Positions 1-6,907 of a DNA stretch of 17,405 bases are shown piece after piece (position 1 is the stretch's first letter; every line of letters begins with the position of its first letter). Origin of the DNA: Nitrospirota bacterium (lineage in GTDB: Bacteria; Nitrospirota; JACRHJ01); assembly GCA_027328825.1 (NCBI GenBank), contig DAHWTK010000026.1, positions 1 to 17,405 on the forward strand. Direction: 5' to 3'. The position numbers and the translations under genes were made by a program. Below the pieces are notes generated by a model, which searched no databases, was not told the origin of the DNA, and saw only the letters and a program-made list of their open reading frames with translations.

Positions 1-296
1 AGAAGCCTGGCCTCCTCTATCGCAAGCTCCAGGACCTTTTTGGCCCTGGGGGTGAAAGGTATCTCGCCGAACGCCAGATTTCCCATTCCTCCCGGAAGGT
101 TACGCTCGACTTCCATCCGCACCTGCTCGGTATTGAGCCCAAGCTTCCGGAGCACGGCGATAGGAATTCCGTCGTCCTCCCGGAGAAGCCCCAGGAGCAG
201 GTGTTCAGTGCCAAGGTAATCGTTCTGATGCCTCTCCGCCTCTTCTCTGGCGAAGATTATCACCTTCCTGCCTCTGTCTGTAAATTTTTCGAACAT
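1..296 (-). CDS. clpC: ATP-dependent Clp protease ATPase subunit ClpC, N-terminal fragment (runs off left edge)
   Basis: This gene encodes the HSP100-type unfoldase that feeds ClpP in the cytoplasm. Only the first 98 codons are in the window; the reading frame is open at base 1. The visible protein begins MFEKFTDRGRKVIIFAREEA and holds the first Clp N-domain repeat, including the GTEHLLLGLLRE motif at about residues 33-44. The start of the second repeat (FTPRAKKVLELAIEEA) follows at about residue 80. This matches ClpC better than ClpB or ClpA, because ClpC characteristically opens with MF-x-(R/K)FT(E/D)RA/GRKV. The ATG at 296-294 is supported by a GGAGAG ribosome-binding site at 302-307, 5 nt upstream, and by a promoter at 333-361. 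It is transcribed divergently from the biotin operon. The AAA+ domains and any UVR domain lie outside the window. Confidence 0.93.
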   Translation of the reverse strand, partial: MFEKFTDRGRKVIIFAREEAERHQNDYLGTEHLLLGLLREDDGIPIAVLRKLGLNTEQVRMEVERNLPGGMGNLAFGEIPFTPRAKKVLELAIEEARL

Positions 297-332
297 CTTG
301 ACTCTCCATACTTTTCTTCTAATTTACATTTT

Positions 333-361
333 ATATTAATTTCTTTGGATACGGATGTCAA
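333..361 (-). promoter_or_regulatory. Sigma-70 promoter of clpC
   Basis: Read on the minus strand there is TTGACA (361-356), a 17-nt spacer, and TAATAT (338-333). This is one mismatch from the full consensus. The expected transcription start near 326 leaves a leader of about 30 nt before the clpC ATG. A perfect 12-bp palindrome, GTCTTTAAAGAC (363-374), sits directly upstream of the -35 box and could be a regulator site. I do not recognise it as a CtsR or CIRCE operator. Confidence 0.75.
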
Positions 362-424
362 GGTCTTTAAAGACTTTATGGCCGTCAATTTATATAACAG
401 GCCTTGATTTCTTCAGCAACCCCC

Positions 425-445
425 TTGTAAATTTCGTATTGACAA
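425..445. promoter_or_regulatory. Candidate operator/promoter element upstream of bioB
   Basis: A short imperfect inverted repeat, TTGTAAA (425-431) and TTGACAA (439-445), has half-sites matching at 6 of 7 positions around a 7-bp centre. The right half contains a TTGACA that could be the -35 box of the bio operon, but the hexamer 17 nt downstream (TAGCCT) is a poor -10. BirA operators also use TTGT...ACAA-type half-sites, but in the operators I know the centre is about 14-16 bp, so assignment to BirA is weak. Confidence 0.25.
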
Positions 446-509
446 TAACGCCTGCCGCGTGTAGCCTCATGTTCTACCTGATTCTAAGAATAACGCTTAT
501 TTAGTCCAA

Positions 510-1427
510 ATGCAAATATCGAATTTTTTAAAAGAGTTAGAAGAAAAACCCTGGGAATTTATAGTGGCCGCGGGGCGTGCCAGGGAGGCGAATTTCGGAC
601 CCGGGGTGGATGCCTGCTCCATAATAAACGCCCGCTCCGGAAACTGCCCCGAGGACTGCTCCTTCTGCGCCCAATCCGCCCATCACACGGCGCAGGCAAG
701 GGCGTATCCATTGCTGCCTGAAGGCGAGGTTATCCCGGCGGCGAAACGGGCATTCGATAAAGGCGTCAGGCGTTTCTGCATCGTAACCTCAGGGAGGGGT
801 ATAGGTTCCGAGAAAGAGCTTTCAGCTATCGCCCGGATGGTGGAAAAAATGCGGGAAATCGGCTTCATGCCCTGCGCCACGCTTGGCTCTCTGTCCCTCT
901 CTCAGCTAAAAACATTAAAAGAATCCGGACTTTACCGCTATCACCACAACCTTGAGACGTCGAGGAGTTTCTTCCCCAGGATATGCTCCACACATTCGTA
1001 TGACGAGCGTATCGAGACCCTTTCAGCCGCTAAGGACGCCGGGCTGTCCACGTGCAGCGGGGGGATTTTCGGCATGGGCGAAGGTATGCCGGACCGGGCG
1101 GATATGGCCGCGGAACTGGCACGGCTTGGCGTGGATTCCGTTCCGGTCAATTTCCTCATGCCTATTCCCGGCACCCCCCTGGAAAGCGCGGATTTCATTA
1201 CGCCGCTCGAAGCTCTCAAATCCATCTCGCTATTACGCCACATCCTGCCGGATAAAGAAATCCGGGTATGCGGCGGAAGATTGACGGCGCTCAGAGACCT
1301 GCACCCGATGGTTTTCATGGCGGGCGCCAATGGGATACTGATGGGAGATTATCTTACTAAGAGCGGAAGAAATTTCGAAGACGATCTGCGTATGATAACC
1401 GACCTTGGGATGCGGCTTAATGGCTGA
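510..1427 (+). CDS. bioB: Biotin synthase BioB
   Basis: This is the radical SAM enzyme that inserts sulfur into dethiobiotin to make biotin. It is 305 residues, somewhat shorter than the E. coli enzyme. The radical SAM [4Fe-4S] ligands are C46, C50 and C53 in the motif SGNCPEDCSFCAQSAHH. The residues expected to bind the auxiliary [2Fe-2S] cluster are also present: C90, C122, C182 and R252 (IRVCGGR). The family motif HHNLETSRSFFP is at about 145-156. No clear Shine-Dalgarno precedes the ATG, but the N-terminus MQISNFLKELEEKPWEF fits the family and there is no better in-frame start nearby. It is the first gene of a bioB-bioW-bioF-reductase operon, and its last 8 bases overlap bioW. Confidence 0.96.
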   Translation: MQISNFLKELEEKPWEFIVAAGRAREANFGPGVDACSIINARSGNCPEDCSFCAQSAHHTAQARAYPLLPEGEVIPAAKRAFDKGVRRFCIVTSGRGIGSEKELSAIARMVEKMREIGFMPCATLGSLSLSQLKTLKESGLYRYHHNLETSRSFFPRICSTHSYDERIETLSAAKDAGLSTCSGGIFGMGEGMPDRADMAAELARLGVDSVPVNFLMPIPGTPLESADFITPLEALKSISLLRHILPDKEIRVCGGRLTALRDLHPMVFMAGANGILMGDYLTKSGRNFEDDLRMITDLGMRLNG

Positions 1428-2208
1428 GCTTTTCTCTGTCAGGATGCGTGCGGCAAGGGGCGGAATGCACGTCTCCGGAGCGGAGAGAATCGTCCCGGAA
1501 GGCAGAATCGAGGCCGTTGCCGCATCGCTCCTTCGCCGCGCCATGACACACGAGAACGGCAGGCCGGAAGAGATAAGAATAACCGCTGAGTCCCTTGCGG
1601 GAAAGGAAATTTTAAGACTCAGACCTCTGGAGGTAATAAATTCCCACTCTCCCTTGAGGGGAGAGGGTGAAATGGTCTACCATGCCGTTGCCGTCTCAGA
1701 GCTTGCAAGAGCCGGTATATCCGATAATGCGGCCAGGGGCGCGATTAAAAAAATCCTCTCAGGCGCATCGCCTGCCGGAGGGAACATGCGCGGTGCGATG
1801 CTTATAGACGCAACCACGGGAGAGAGACTGGAACCGGACATGGAGCGAGGTATAAGGGCGCGCGCTGTAGACTGGGCGGAAGAAGCGGAGGAATATGTTT
1901 CAATCGCCGAGAGAGAACTGAAATGCGCCACGCCGCATTTCCGGGAAGCGCTTGCGCTTGCGAGTAAGGCGGCCAACGCTCCGGGAGCCGTGGCGGAGCT
2001 GTGCATATCCGACGACCCGCGCTATACCACCGGCTATGTCGCTTCAAGTGCCTTTGGATATTGCAGGATAGCGTCAATGAAAGAAGACGGGTGCCGGTTC
2101 GGCGGGCGGGCCTTTTTCGTGCGCCGGGAAGATTTCGACATGAATGAATATATAAAATACATGCGCAATATGCCCGTTCTGATTAGCGGAATGGTAAGAA
2201 TTTTGTAA
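1420..2208 (+). CDS. bioW: 6-carboxyhexanoate-CoA ligase (pimeloyl-CoA synthetase) BioW
   Basis: BioW activates free pimelate with ATP and CoA to pimeloyl-CoA, the acyl donor for BioF. The 262-residue protein is full length for the family. It carries the family blocks FSVRMRAARGGMHVSGAERIV (near residues 5-25, 21 residues written here as a single span of the N-terminal block is shortened to its key part SVRMRA...HVSGAERIV), MRGAMLIDATTGERLEPD, and HFREALALASKAANAPGAVAEL followed by SDDPRYTTGYVAS. I chose the ATG at 1420, which gives an 8-bp overlap with bioB. A TTG at 1405 is also in frame but lies deeper in bioB and adds five residues of no family similarity. Residues 75-85 (SHSPLRGEGEM) are encoded by a near-palindromic stretch described separately. 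bioF starts on the base after the stop. Use of BioW rather than a BioC/BioH route implies that pimelate comes from another pathway. Confidence 0.94.
   Translation: MAELFSVRMRAARGGMHVSGAERIVPEGRIEAVAASLLRRAMTHENGRPEEIRITAESLAGKEILRLRPLEVINSHSPLRGEGEMVYHAVAVSELARAGISDNAARGAIKKILSGASPAGGNMRGAMLIDATTGERLEPDMERGIRARAVDWAEEAEEYVSIAERELKCATPHFREALALASKAANAPGAVAELCISDDPRYTTGYVASSAFGYCRIASMKEDGCRFGGRAFFVRREDFDMNEYIKYMRNMPVLISGMVRIL
1641..1671. repeat. Imperfect palindrome inside bioW, resembling a dispersed palindromic repeat
   Basis: CTCTCCC (1647-1653) and GGGAGAG (1659-1665) form a perfect 7-bp stem around TTGAG. Pairing continues outward at 1641-1643 with 1669-1671 and at 1645 with 1667, with two mismatches. 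The encoded peptide SPLRGEGE is typical of short GC-rich dispersed palindromes that read through in frame. The other copies needed to prove this would be elsewhere in the genome. It could also be chance. Confidence 0.35.
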
Positions 2209-3324
2209 ATGCAGGATTTCAAATATCAGCGTTTTTTAAAAACTGCCGAGAAAATCTCCTCCACGCGCGCGTCAATCGACGGGCGGGAAGTAGTTTTATT
2301 CTGCGCTAACGATTACCTGGGACTCGCAAACCATCCGGAAGTAATATCTGCGGCATCCGAAGCCGCGCAAAGTTCCGGCTTCGGCGCAGGCTCTGCGCCT
2401 CTTATCTCAGGCCATACGGCATACCATGAGAAGCTTCGGGAAGGGCTTGCCGGGTTCAAGTCGGCTGAGTCATCCCTGCTTTTCGGCTCCGGCTACCTGG
2501 CAAACACCGGGATAATCCCGGCCATTGCCGGTAAAGACGATATAATCTTCAGCGACCGCCTGAACCACGCAAGCATAATTGACGGTTGCAGGCTCTCCGG
2601 AGCGAGGATAATTATTTATGAACACAACGATCACGCCCACTTAAAAAAACTGCTGGCAGAGAAATCCGGCGGCAGGAAGTTGGTGGTAACCGAGGCCGTT
2701 TTCAGCATGGACGGAGACATTGCGCCGCTGCCCGAGATAATCAGTGCCGCGAACACATATGGCGCTCGTTTATACATCGACGAAGCGCACTCGACCGGAG
2801 TTCTCGGAAAAACTGGGCGCGGGATATTTGAACATTTTAAAATTTCTCCTGGGCCCGGCGTCATGCAGATGGGCACTCTCGGAAAGGCGCTCGGCTCATA
2901 CGGCGCATTTGCAGCCGGAGATACAGAATATATAAAACTGCTAATCAATACCGCCCGCAGTTTCATTTTTTCGACTTCGCTCCCCTCCCCGTCATGCGCG
3001 GCTGCTCTTGCCGCACTGGGCATTTTACAGCGTGAACCTGAACGGCTTGCTCACCTGCATGAAAACGCGCGGATGCTCCGGGACGGGCTGAGCGAAATCG
3101 GGTACAAAGCAAAAGGCGGCGGCACGCCCATAATCCCGGTCATTGTCGGCTCGGCAGACGAAGCGGTGAAATTATCCGAAGCTTTATTGGCTTCCGGTTT
3201 TTACGCCCCGGCAATCAGGCCGCCCACAGTGCCGGAAGGGCAGTGTCGTATCCGATTTACAGTCTCGGCTGTTCACACGCCTTCTGATATCAATGCGCTC
3301 CTTAAGGCGATGAAAGAACTGTGA
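2209..3324 (+). CDS. bioF: 8-amino-7-oxononanoate synthase BioF
   Basis: This PLP-dependent enzyme condenses pimeloyl-CoA with L-alanine, releasing CO2 and CoA, to give 7-keto-8-aminopelargonate. At 371 residues it has normal length for the alpha-oxoamine synthase family. Expected residues are visible: FCANDYLGLANHP at 31-43, the ring-stacking region DRLNHASIIDG at 116-126 (H120), the PLP-binding DEAHSTG at 191-197 (D191, H194), and the Schiff-base lysine K226 in MGTLGKALGSYG. The ATG abuts the bioW TAA without a gap and lacks a strong ribosome-binding site, which suggests translational coupling. The placement directly after bioW, which makes its substrate, distinguishes it from related enzymes such as Kbl or HemA. 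Confidence 0.95.
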   Translation: MQDFKYQRFLKTAEKISSTRASIDGREVVLFCANDYLGLANHPEVISAASEAAQSSGFGAGSAPLISGHTAYHEKLREGLAGFKSAESSLLFGSGYLANTGIIPAIAGKDDIIFSDRLNHASIIDGCRLSGARIIIYEHNDHAHLKKLLAEKSGGRKLVVTEAVFSMDGDIAPLPEIISAANTYGARLYIDEAHSTGVLGKTGRGIFEHFKISPGPGVMQMGTLGKALGSYGAFAAGDTEYIKLLINTARSFIFSTSLPSPSCAAALAALGILQREPERLAHLHENARMLRDGLSEIGYKAKGGGTPIIPVIVGSADEAVKLSEALLASGFYAPAIRPPTVPEGQCRIRFTVSAVHTPSDINALLKAMKEL

Positions 3325-4049
3325 TGCGGAAAGTCGTCATAATAACCGGCGCTTCGAGAGGGCTTGGGCGCGAGATTGCGCGGACATTCGGGCAAGCCGG
3401 CTGGGGAATAGCAGTCAATTACCTGAATTCAAAACATGACGCCGAATCCGTCGCCGAAGATGTTACGGCGTCCGGCGGCGATGCGGTAGTAATCCGCGCT
3501 GATGTCGGCGACCCGGCCCAGGCTGACCGCCTTATAAATTCGGCCATGACGCATTTTAGAAGACTTGATGTCCTGGTAAACAATGCAGGAGTTTCGCGCC
3601 AGGGCCTGTTTGTCCGGCTTGACGAAAATATGCTGGATGAAACATTGCGGACGAACCTGAAGGGGCCGTTCAACACTATAAGGGCCGCTTCGGAGGTCAT
3701 GGCCCGCCAGGGATTCGGACATATAATTAATGTTTCGTCTATTGTCGGAGTTAAAGGAAGGGCCGGTCATTCGGCGTACGCTGCCTCGAAGGCCGCTTTG
3801 GTTGGCCTTACGAAGGCCTCGGCCATAGAACTTGCGCCGCATGGAATACAGGTAAATTGCGTCCTGCCGGGATATATGCTTACTGAGATGGGGACGGCGG
3901 CGGCGGAAAAGACAAAAGAAAATGCGCTCGCGGACAACCTTCTGAAAAAATACTCCATACCAGCCGAAGTCGCTTCATTTATATACAATCTGACTTATAT
4001 GAGTTCCGCAAGCGGGCAGGTCTTCAACCTGGACAGCCGGATGATTTAG
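3324..4049 (+). CDS. FabG-like short-chain dehydrogenase/reductase ending the biotin operon
   Basis: This is a classical SDR with NAD(P) as likely cofactor, most similar in layout to 3-oxoacyl-ACP reductase (FabG). From the ATG at 3324 it has 241 residues. It shows the Rossmann motif TGASRGLG (8-15), NNAG (86-89), N111, and the catalytic set S139-Y152-K156 (NVSSIVG and YAASK). The C-terminal SASGQVFNLDSRM resembles the TGQVLNVDGGM ending of FabG. The ATG overlaps the bioF stop by one base (TGATG); a GTG three bases earlier is also possible. It may reduce a 3-ketoacyl intermediate, either on a pimelate-supplying route or for the ketosynthase operon that converges on it. The exact substrate cannot be read from the sequence. 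Its stop overlaps the stop region of the opposing gene by 4 bp. Confidence 0.85.
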   Translation: MRKVVIITGASRGLGREIARTFGQAGWGIAVNYLNSKHDAESVAEDVTASGGDAVVIRADVGDPAQADRLINSAMTHFRRLDVLVNNAGVSRQGLFVRLDENMLDETLRTNLKGPFNTIRAASEVMARQGFGHIINVSSIVGVKGRAGHSAYAASKAALVGLTKASAIELAPHGIQVNCVLPGYMLTEMGTAAAEKTKENALADNLLKKYSIPAEVASFIYNLTYMSSASGQVFNLDSRMI

Positions 4050-5548
4050 CCTTTTATAACTTCCTCCGCCGCGAGTTTTCCGCTCACAAAAGCCGCAGGC
4101 ACTCCGCCGGGGTTCATAGTCCAGTGTCCGGCGAGGTATAACCCGGGCACGGGCGTCCTCACGGATAGCTTATGCTGTCGGTCAGCAGCCATGGACCATC
4201 CCGACGAGGCTCCATGCAGGTTCCCGGTATAACGCTCGAACGTATGCGGAGTGGCGAATATTTTCAGTTCTATGTTCTCGCGCAGACCGGGGATCGCCTC
4301 TTCTGCGATGTCTATCATATATTCGCCCACGCGCTCCTTGACCGCCTTGTAATGCTCGTTATCCCGGTAATTGGCACCGGCTTCGGCCCGGACGGGGCAT
4401 GAATTCATGAAAGCGCATGACGCCGCTATGCCAAGTATCAGGACGCTTTTACCTTCCGGGGCAAGAGAACTGTCCAGAAGCGACGGCATACCGATTCCCA
4501 GGGCCTTGCCGCCAAGCATAGGAAATTTTTTATCTATGGATTCCGGGATATACCAGATTGGGGAGCCGTCAAAACCCTTTTCGCGCAGGTCGCAATTCAG
4601 CCCGAGGTATACATAAAAAAATGGCTCCGATACCTTCCACTCCTTCAGGCCGGACACAAACTCCGGCGAGAGCTTATCCTCGCCTACAAGACTTAGAAAC
4701 GTCTTTGTGGCGTCGGACGCCGAGACCACGGTACCGGCAATTATTTCTTCGCCGTTGGCGATAACCCCTGAAATTTTCTTATCCCTGAAAATTATCTTTT
4801 CCGCCTTACACCTGTATCTTATCTCTCCGCCTCTGGAAATAAAATGTTTCGCCAGCGCGTCCGGCACGGCACGGATACCGCCTGCGGGATAGTATGCGTC
4901 TCCTTCGAGCGCGACGGAATTAAACCACGCATAATGAACGAACGATATATCCTGGAATATTCCCATTGCTTCAAGTACATTTCTGAGAGATTCGTCCTTG
5001 AAATATTGCGCCACCACTTCCGATGCTTTTTTCTTGTGATATTTTGCAATTTTCCCCAATTTCAAAGGGAACGTCAGGTTGAACAGCAGTTTTTCAAAAT
5101 GCGCCATTTTGGACGGCTGGCGTTTTACGAGCTGCCAGAGTTGTTTCAGGGTTGTCTCGGTCTCTTTCCAGAACATATCCAAATTTCCCGATTCATCTGG
5201 AAATGCATCGGAGAGCGCCTTGACGACACCTTCCCGGCCAAAAGAAGATTTAATTTTTTTATCGTGCAGCCACACCTGCGGCGGGGCGGGAAGCCTGTCG
5301 AACCGGACTTCACTGTCCAGCCCGAAATCTTTCAAGATTGACTTGACTATACCGCCCTCGCCTGCCTGACTTATCCAGTGCACCGCACCGTCAAACTTAT
5401 ATCCCTGCTTTCCGAACGTGCAGGCGCATCCGCCGGGATATTTAATCTGCTCTACGATTAAAACGCGCTTGCCGGAATCCATCAGGTAATTGCCTGTCAC
5501 GAGTCCGGCTATACCGGCGCCGATTATCACAACGTCATATTCTGCCAT
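4046..5548 (-). CDS. Phytoene-desaturase/retinol-saturase-like FAD oxidoreductase (second copy, last gene of the lipid operon)
   Basis: This 500-residue flavoprotein belongs to the CrtI/retinol-saturase-like amine-oxidase superfamily, whose members desaturate, saturate or isomerise conjugated lipids. The N-terminal ADP-binding fold reads DVVIIGAGIAGLVTGNYL, followed by E33 and the PGGCACTF motif. The C-terminal FAD-binding block is GLYLAGHWTMNPGGVPAAFVSG near residues 468-489. The segment RYTGNLHGASSGW near 440 is shared almost exactly with the gene at 11830-13263, so the two are paralogs. There is no signal peptide or clear membrane segment; association with membranes or a lipid carrier is an inference. 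It overlaps the upstream radical SAM gene by 14 bp. No phytoene synthase is nearby, so a carotenoid substrate is unlikely. The most probable substrate is an unsaturated acyl chain made by the operon's ketosynthases. Confidence 0.85.
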   Translation of the reverse strand: MAEYDVVIIGAGIAGLVTGNYLMDSGKRVLIVEQIKYPGGCACTFGKQGYKFDGAVHWISQAGEGGIVKSILKDFGLDSEVRFDRLPAPPQVWLHDKKIKSSFGREGVVKALSDAFPDESGNLDMFWKETETTLKQLWQLVKRQPSKMAHFEKLLFNLTFPLKLGKIAKYHKKKASEVVAQYFKDESLRNVLEAMGIFQDISFVHYAWFNSVALEGDAYYPAGGIRAVPDALAKHFISRGGEIRYRCKAEKIIFRDKKISGVIANGEEIIAGTVVSASDATKTFLSLVGEDKLSPEFVSGLKEWKVSEPFFYVYLGLNCDLREKGFDGSPIWYIPESIDKKFPMLGGKALGIGMPSLLDSSLAPEGKSVLILGIAASCAFMNSCPVRAEAGANYRDNEHYKAVKERVGEYMIDIAEEAIPGLRENIELKIFATPHTFERYTGNLHGASSGWSMAADRQHKLSVRTPVPGLYLAGHWTMNPGGVPAAFVSGKLAAEEVIKG

Positions 5549-6896
5549 TTGTCCTCTTCCAATCGGATATAAAGCTGCGTCTTATTCCGGCCTGCATCAT
5601 AAGTCCGTTCATGGCGGCTACCGGCGAAAAACCGTTCAGCCTGCGGATTATTCTGCGGAAGGTATATGCGCCGATACGCAATTTATAAAGCAGTTCCTCT
5701 CTACGCCCCGGAGACAGTGCCGGGTGGTCGCATAGCGCGTGAACCCCATCCCATTTCCCCCAGCCTTGCCCGGGGGAAATCCTGCCGCTCATCTCATCCC
5801 ATAGAGGTGTCCCGGGGAGAGGCATCAACAGAAAAGGAATCGGCGGCACGTTCAACCTGTCGCAGAACTCAAGCGTCTTCTCAAAGCTTTTTTCGTCATC
5901 CGTGTCGAAGCCAAGAACAAAAAAACCAAATACCATTATACCCATCGACTGGATTTTTTTTACCGCAGTTGCAATTCTTTCAAGGTCTCCTTTTTCCCGG
6001 CGTCTCAGCTTAGCGTTTATTTCGAGCGCGTCCAGAGTATCCCCTTCCGCCGATTCCAGGCCCGTGAACACAGTGTCCAATCCGCTCTTCGCCGCGAGCT
6101 TTACCATCTCCTCGCCGCCCCGCTCCAACACGGCGGAAACAGCTCCCGCGCCATGCCAGCGCATGAAACGCTTCAAGCCGCTCATTCTTGAATAAAGCTC
6201 AAGGCGATACTGGATGTCTCCGAAAATGTCGTCGTCCGCCATTAAAAAAAATCTGCCCATTTGTTTAATTTCGGCAGTTACTTCTTCCACCGGTCTATGC
6301 CGGATAAGGCCGCCGTAAAACCTGGACGTGCCGCAGAACTTGCATCTGTAAGGACAACCGCGCGTAGTGATTATGCAGTCAAAAAAATATCTGTCTTTCA
6401 ATAGCTCGCGCCTTGGCAAAGGAAAGCTGGCGAGAACTGGCCTGTCGGGCGATCGGTAAACGCTGAAACCGTTAAAATCATCCTCATCAAAAAGCGGGCC
6501 ACCGATATAAAAATCCTTTAATGTATTCCCTTCCGCATCGTCGAGAATATGTTTCCAGGTATCCTCCGCCTCGCCGACGGCCACGGCATCTGCATGGCTT
6601 TTTGCCTCATGCGGCAGTGCGCTCGCATGGTGGCCGCCAATGACTACCTTCACCCCGCGTTTTCTATATTCGTCCGCAATTCTGTATGCCTCGTCAGCCA
6701 TTGGCGTCATCACGCTTATACCGGCGAGAGCGGGGAGTATGCCGCCGTAATCTTCTTTCTGTTTGAATAAATTTACAAGTTCAATTTTATGCCATGGCGG
6801 GGAGAGCGCGGCCAGGTGCGGAAGAACGTACGGCATTGTCATGCCCATCGCGCCAGGATCGCCGTCTTTTTTTGGGAATATTAATCTAATCTTCAA
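5535..6896 (-). CDS. B12-binding-domain radical SAM protein (453 aa)
   Basis: The layout is an N-terminal cobalamin-binding-like domain (about residues 1-120) followed by a radical SAM TIM barrel. The SAM-cluster cysteines are C181, C185 and C188 in TTRGCPYRCKFCGTS. The N-terminal domain has MTPMADEAYRIADEYRKRG and VVIGGHHASALPHEA, the usual GG-H-P(E) region of class B radical SAM enzymes. It lacks the DxHxxG motif of base-off cobalamin domains, as most of this class do. It is a paralog of the next upstream gene (449 aa), which shares the SSMTPMA...AYEIADEFKRRG and GEAEDLW blocks, but its extreme N-terminus (MKIRLIFPKKDGDPGAMG) diverges. Known members of the class methylate unactivated carbons, form rings or rearrange carbon skeletons. 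The reaction here is unknown. It starts 11 bp after the 449-aa gene and overlaps the next gene by 14 bp. Confidence 0.87.
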   Translation of the reverse strand: MKIRLIFPKKDGDPGAMGMTMPYVLPHLAALSPPWHKIELVNLFKQKEDYGGILPALAGISVMTPMADEAYRIADEYRKRGVKVVIGGHHASALPHEAKSHADAVAVGEAEDTWKHILDDAEGNTLKDFYIGGPLFDEDDFNGFSVYRSPDRPVLASFPLPRRELLKDRYFFDCIITTRGCPYRCKFCGTSRFYGGLIRHRPVEEVTAEIKQMGRFFLMADDDIFGDIQYRLELYSRMSGLKRFMRWHGAGAVSAVLERGGEEMVKLAAKSGLDTVFTGLESAEGDTLDALEINAKLRRREKGDLERIATAVKKIQSMGIMVFGFFVLGFDTDDEKSFEKTLEFCDRLNVPPIPFLLMPLPGTPLWDEMSGRISPGQGWGKWDGVHALCDHPALSPGRREELLYKLRIGAYTFRRIIRRLNGFSPVAAMNGLMMQAGIRRSFISDWKRTNGRI

Positions 6897-6907
6897 GATA
6901 TTGAAAC

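Noticed and set aside
425..445. Classical BirA operator upstream of bioB
   Set aside because: The half-sites resemble it only loosely and the centre is 7 bp rather than about 14-16 bp, so I list it only as a weak candidate element.
1405..1419. TTG start for bioW five codons upstream of the chosen ATG
   Set aside because: The added residues MGCGL match nothing in BioW, and the ATG at 1420 gives the usual short overlap with bioB.
5753..5780. Palindrome ATTTCCCCC/GGGGGAAAT inside the 453-aa radical SAM gene
   Set aside because: The arms are perfect over 9 bp, but the encoded region aligns with its paralog without a clear insertion, so it may be chance. It is not called as a repeat element.
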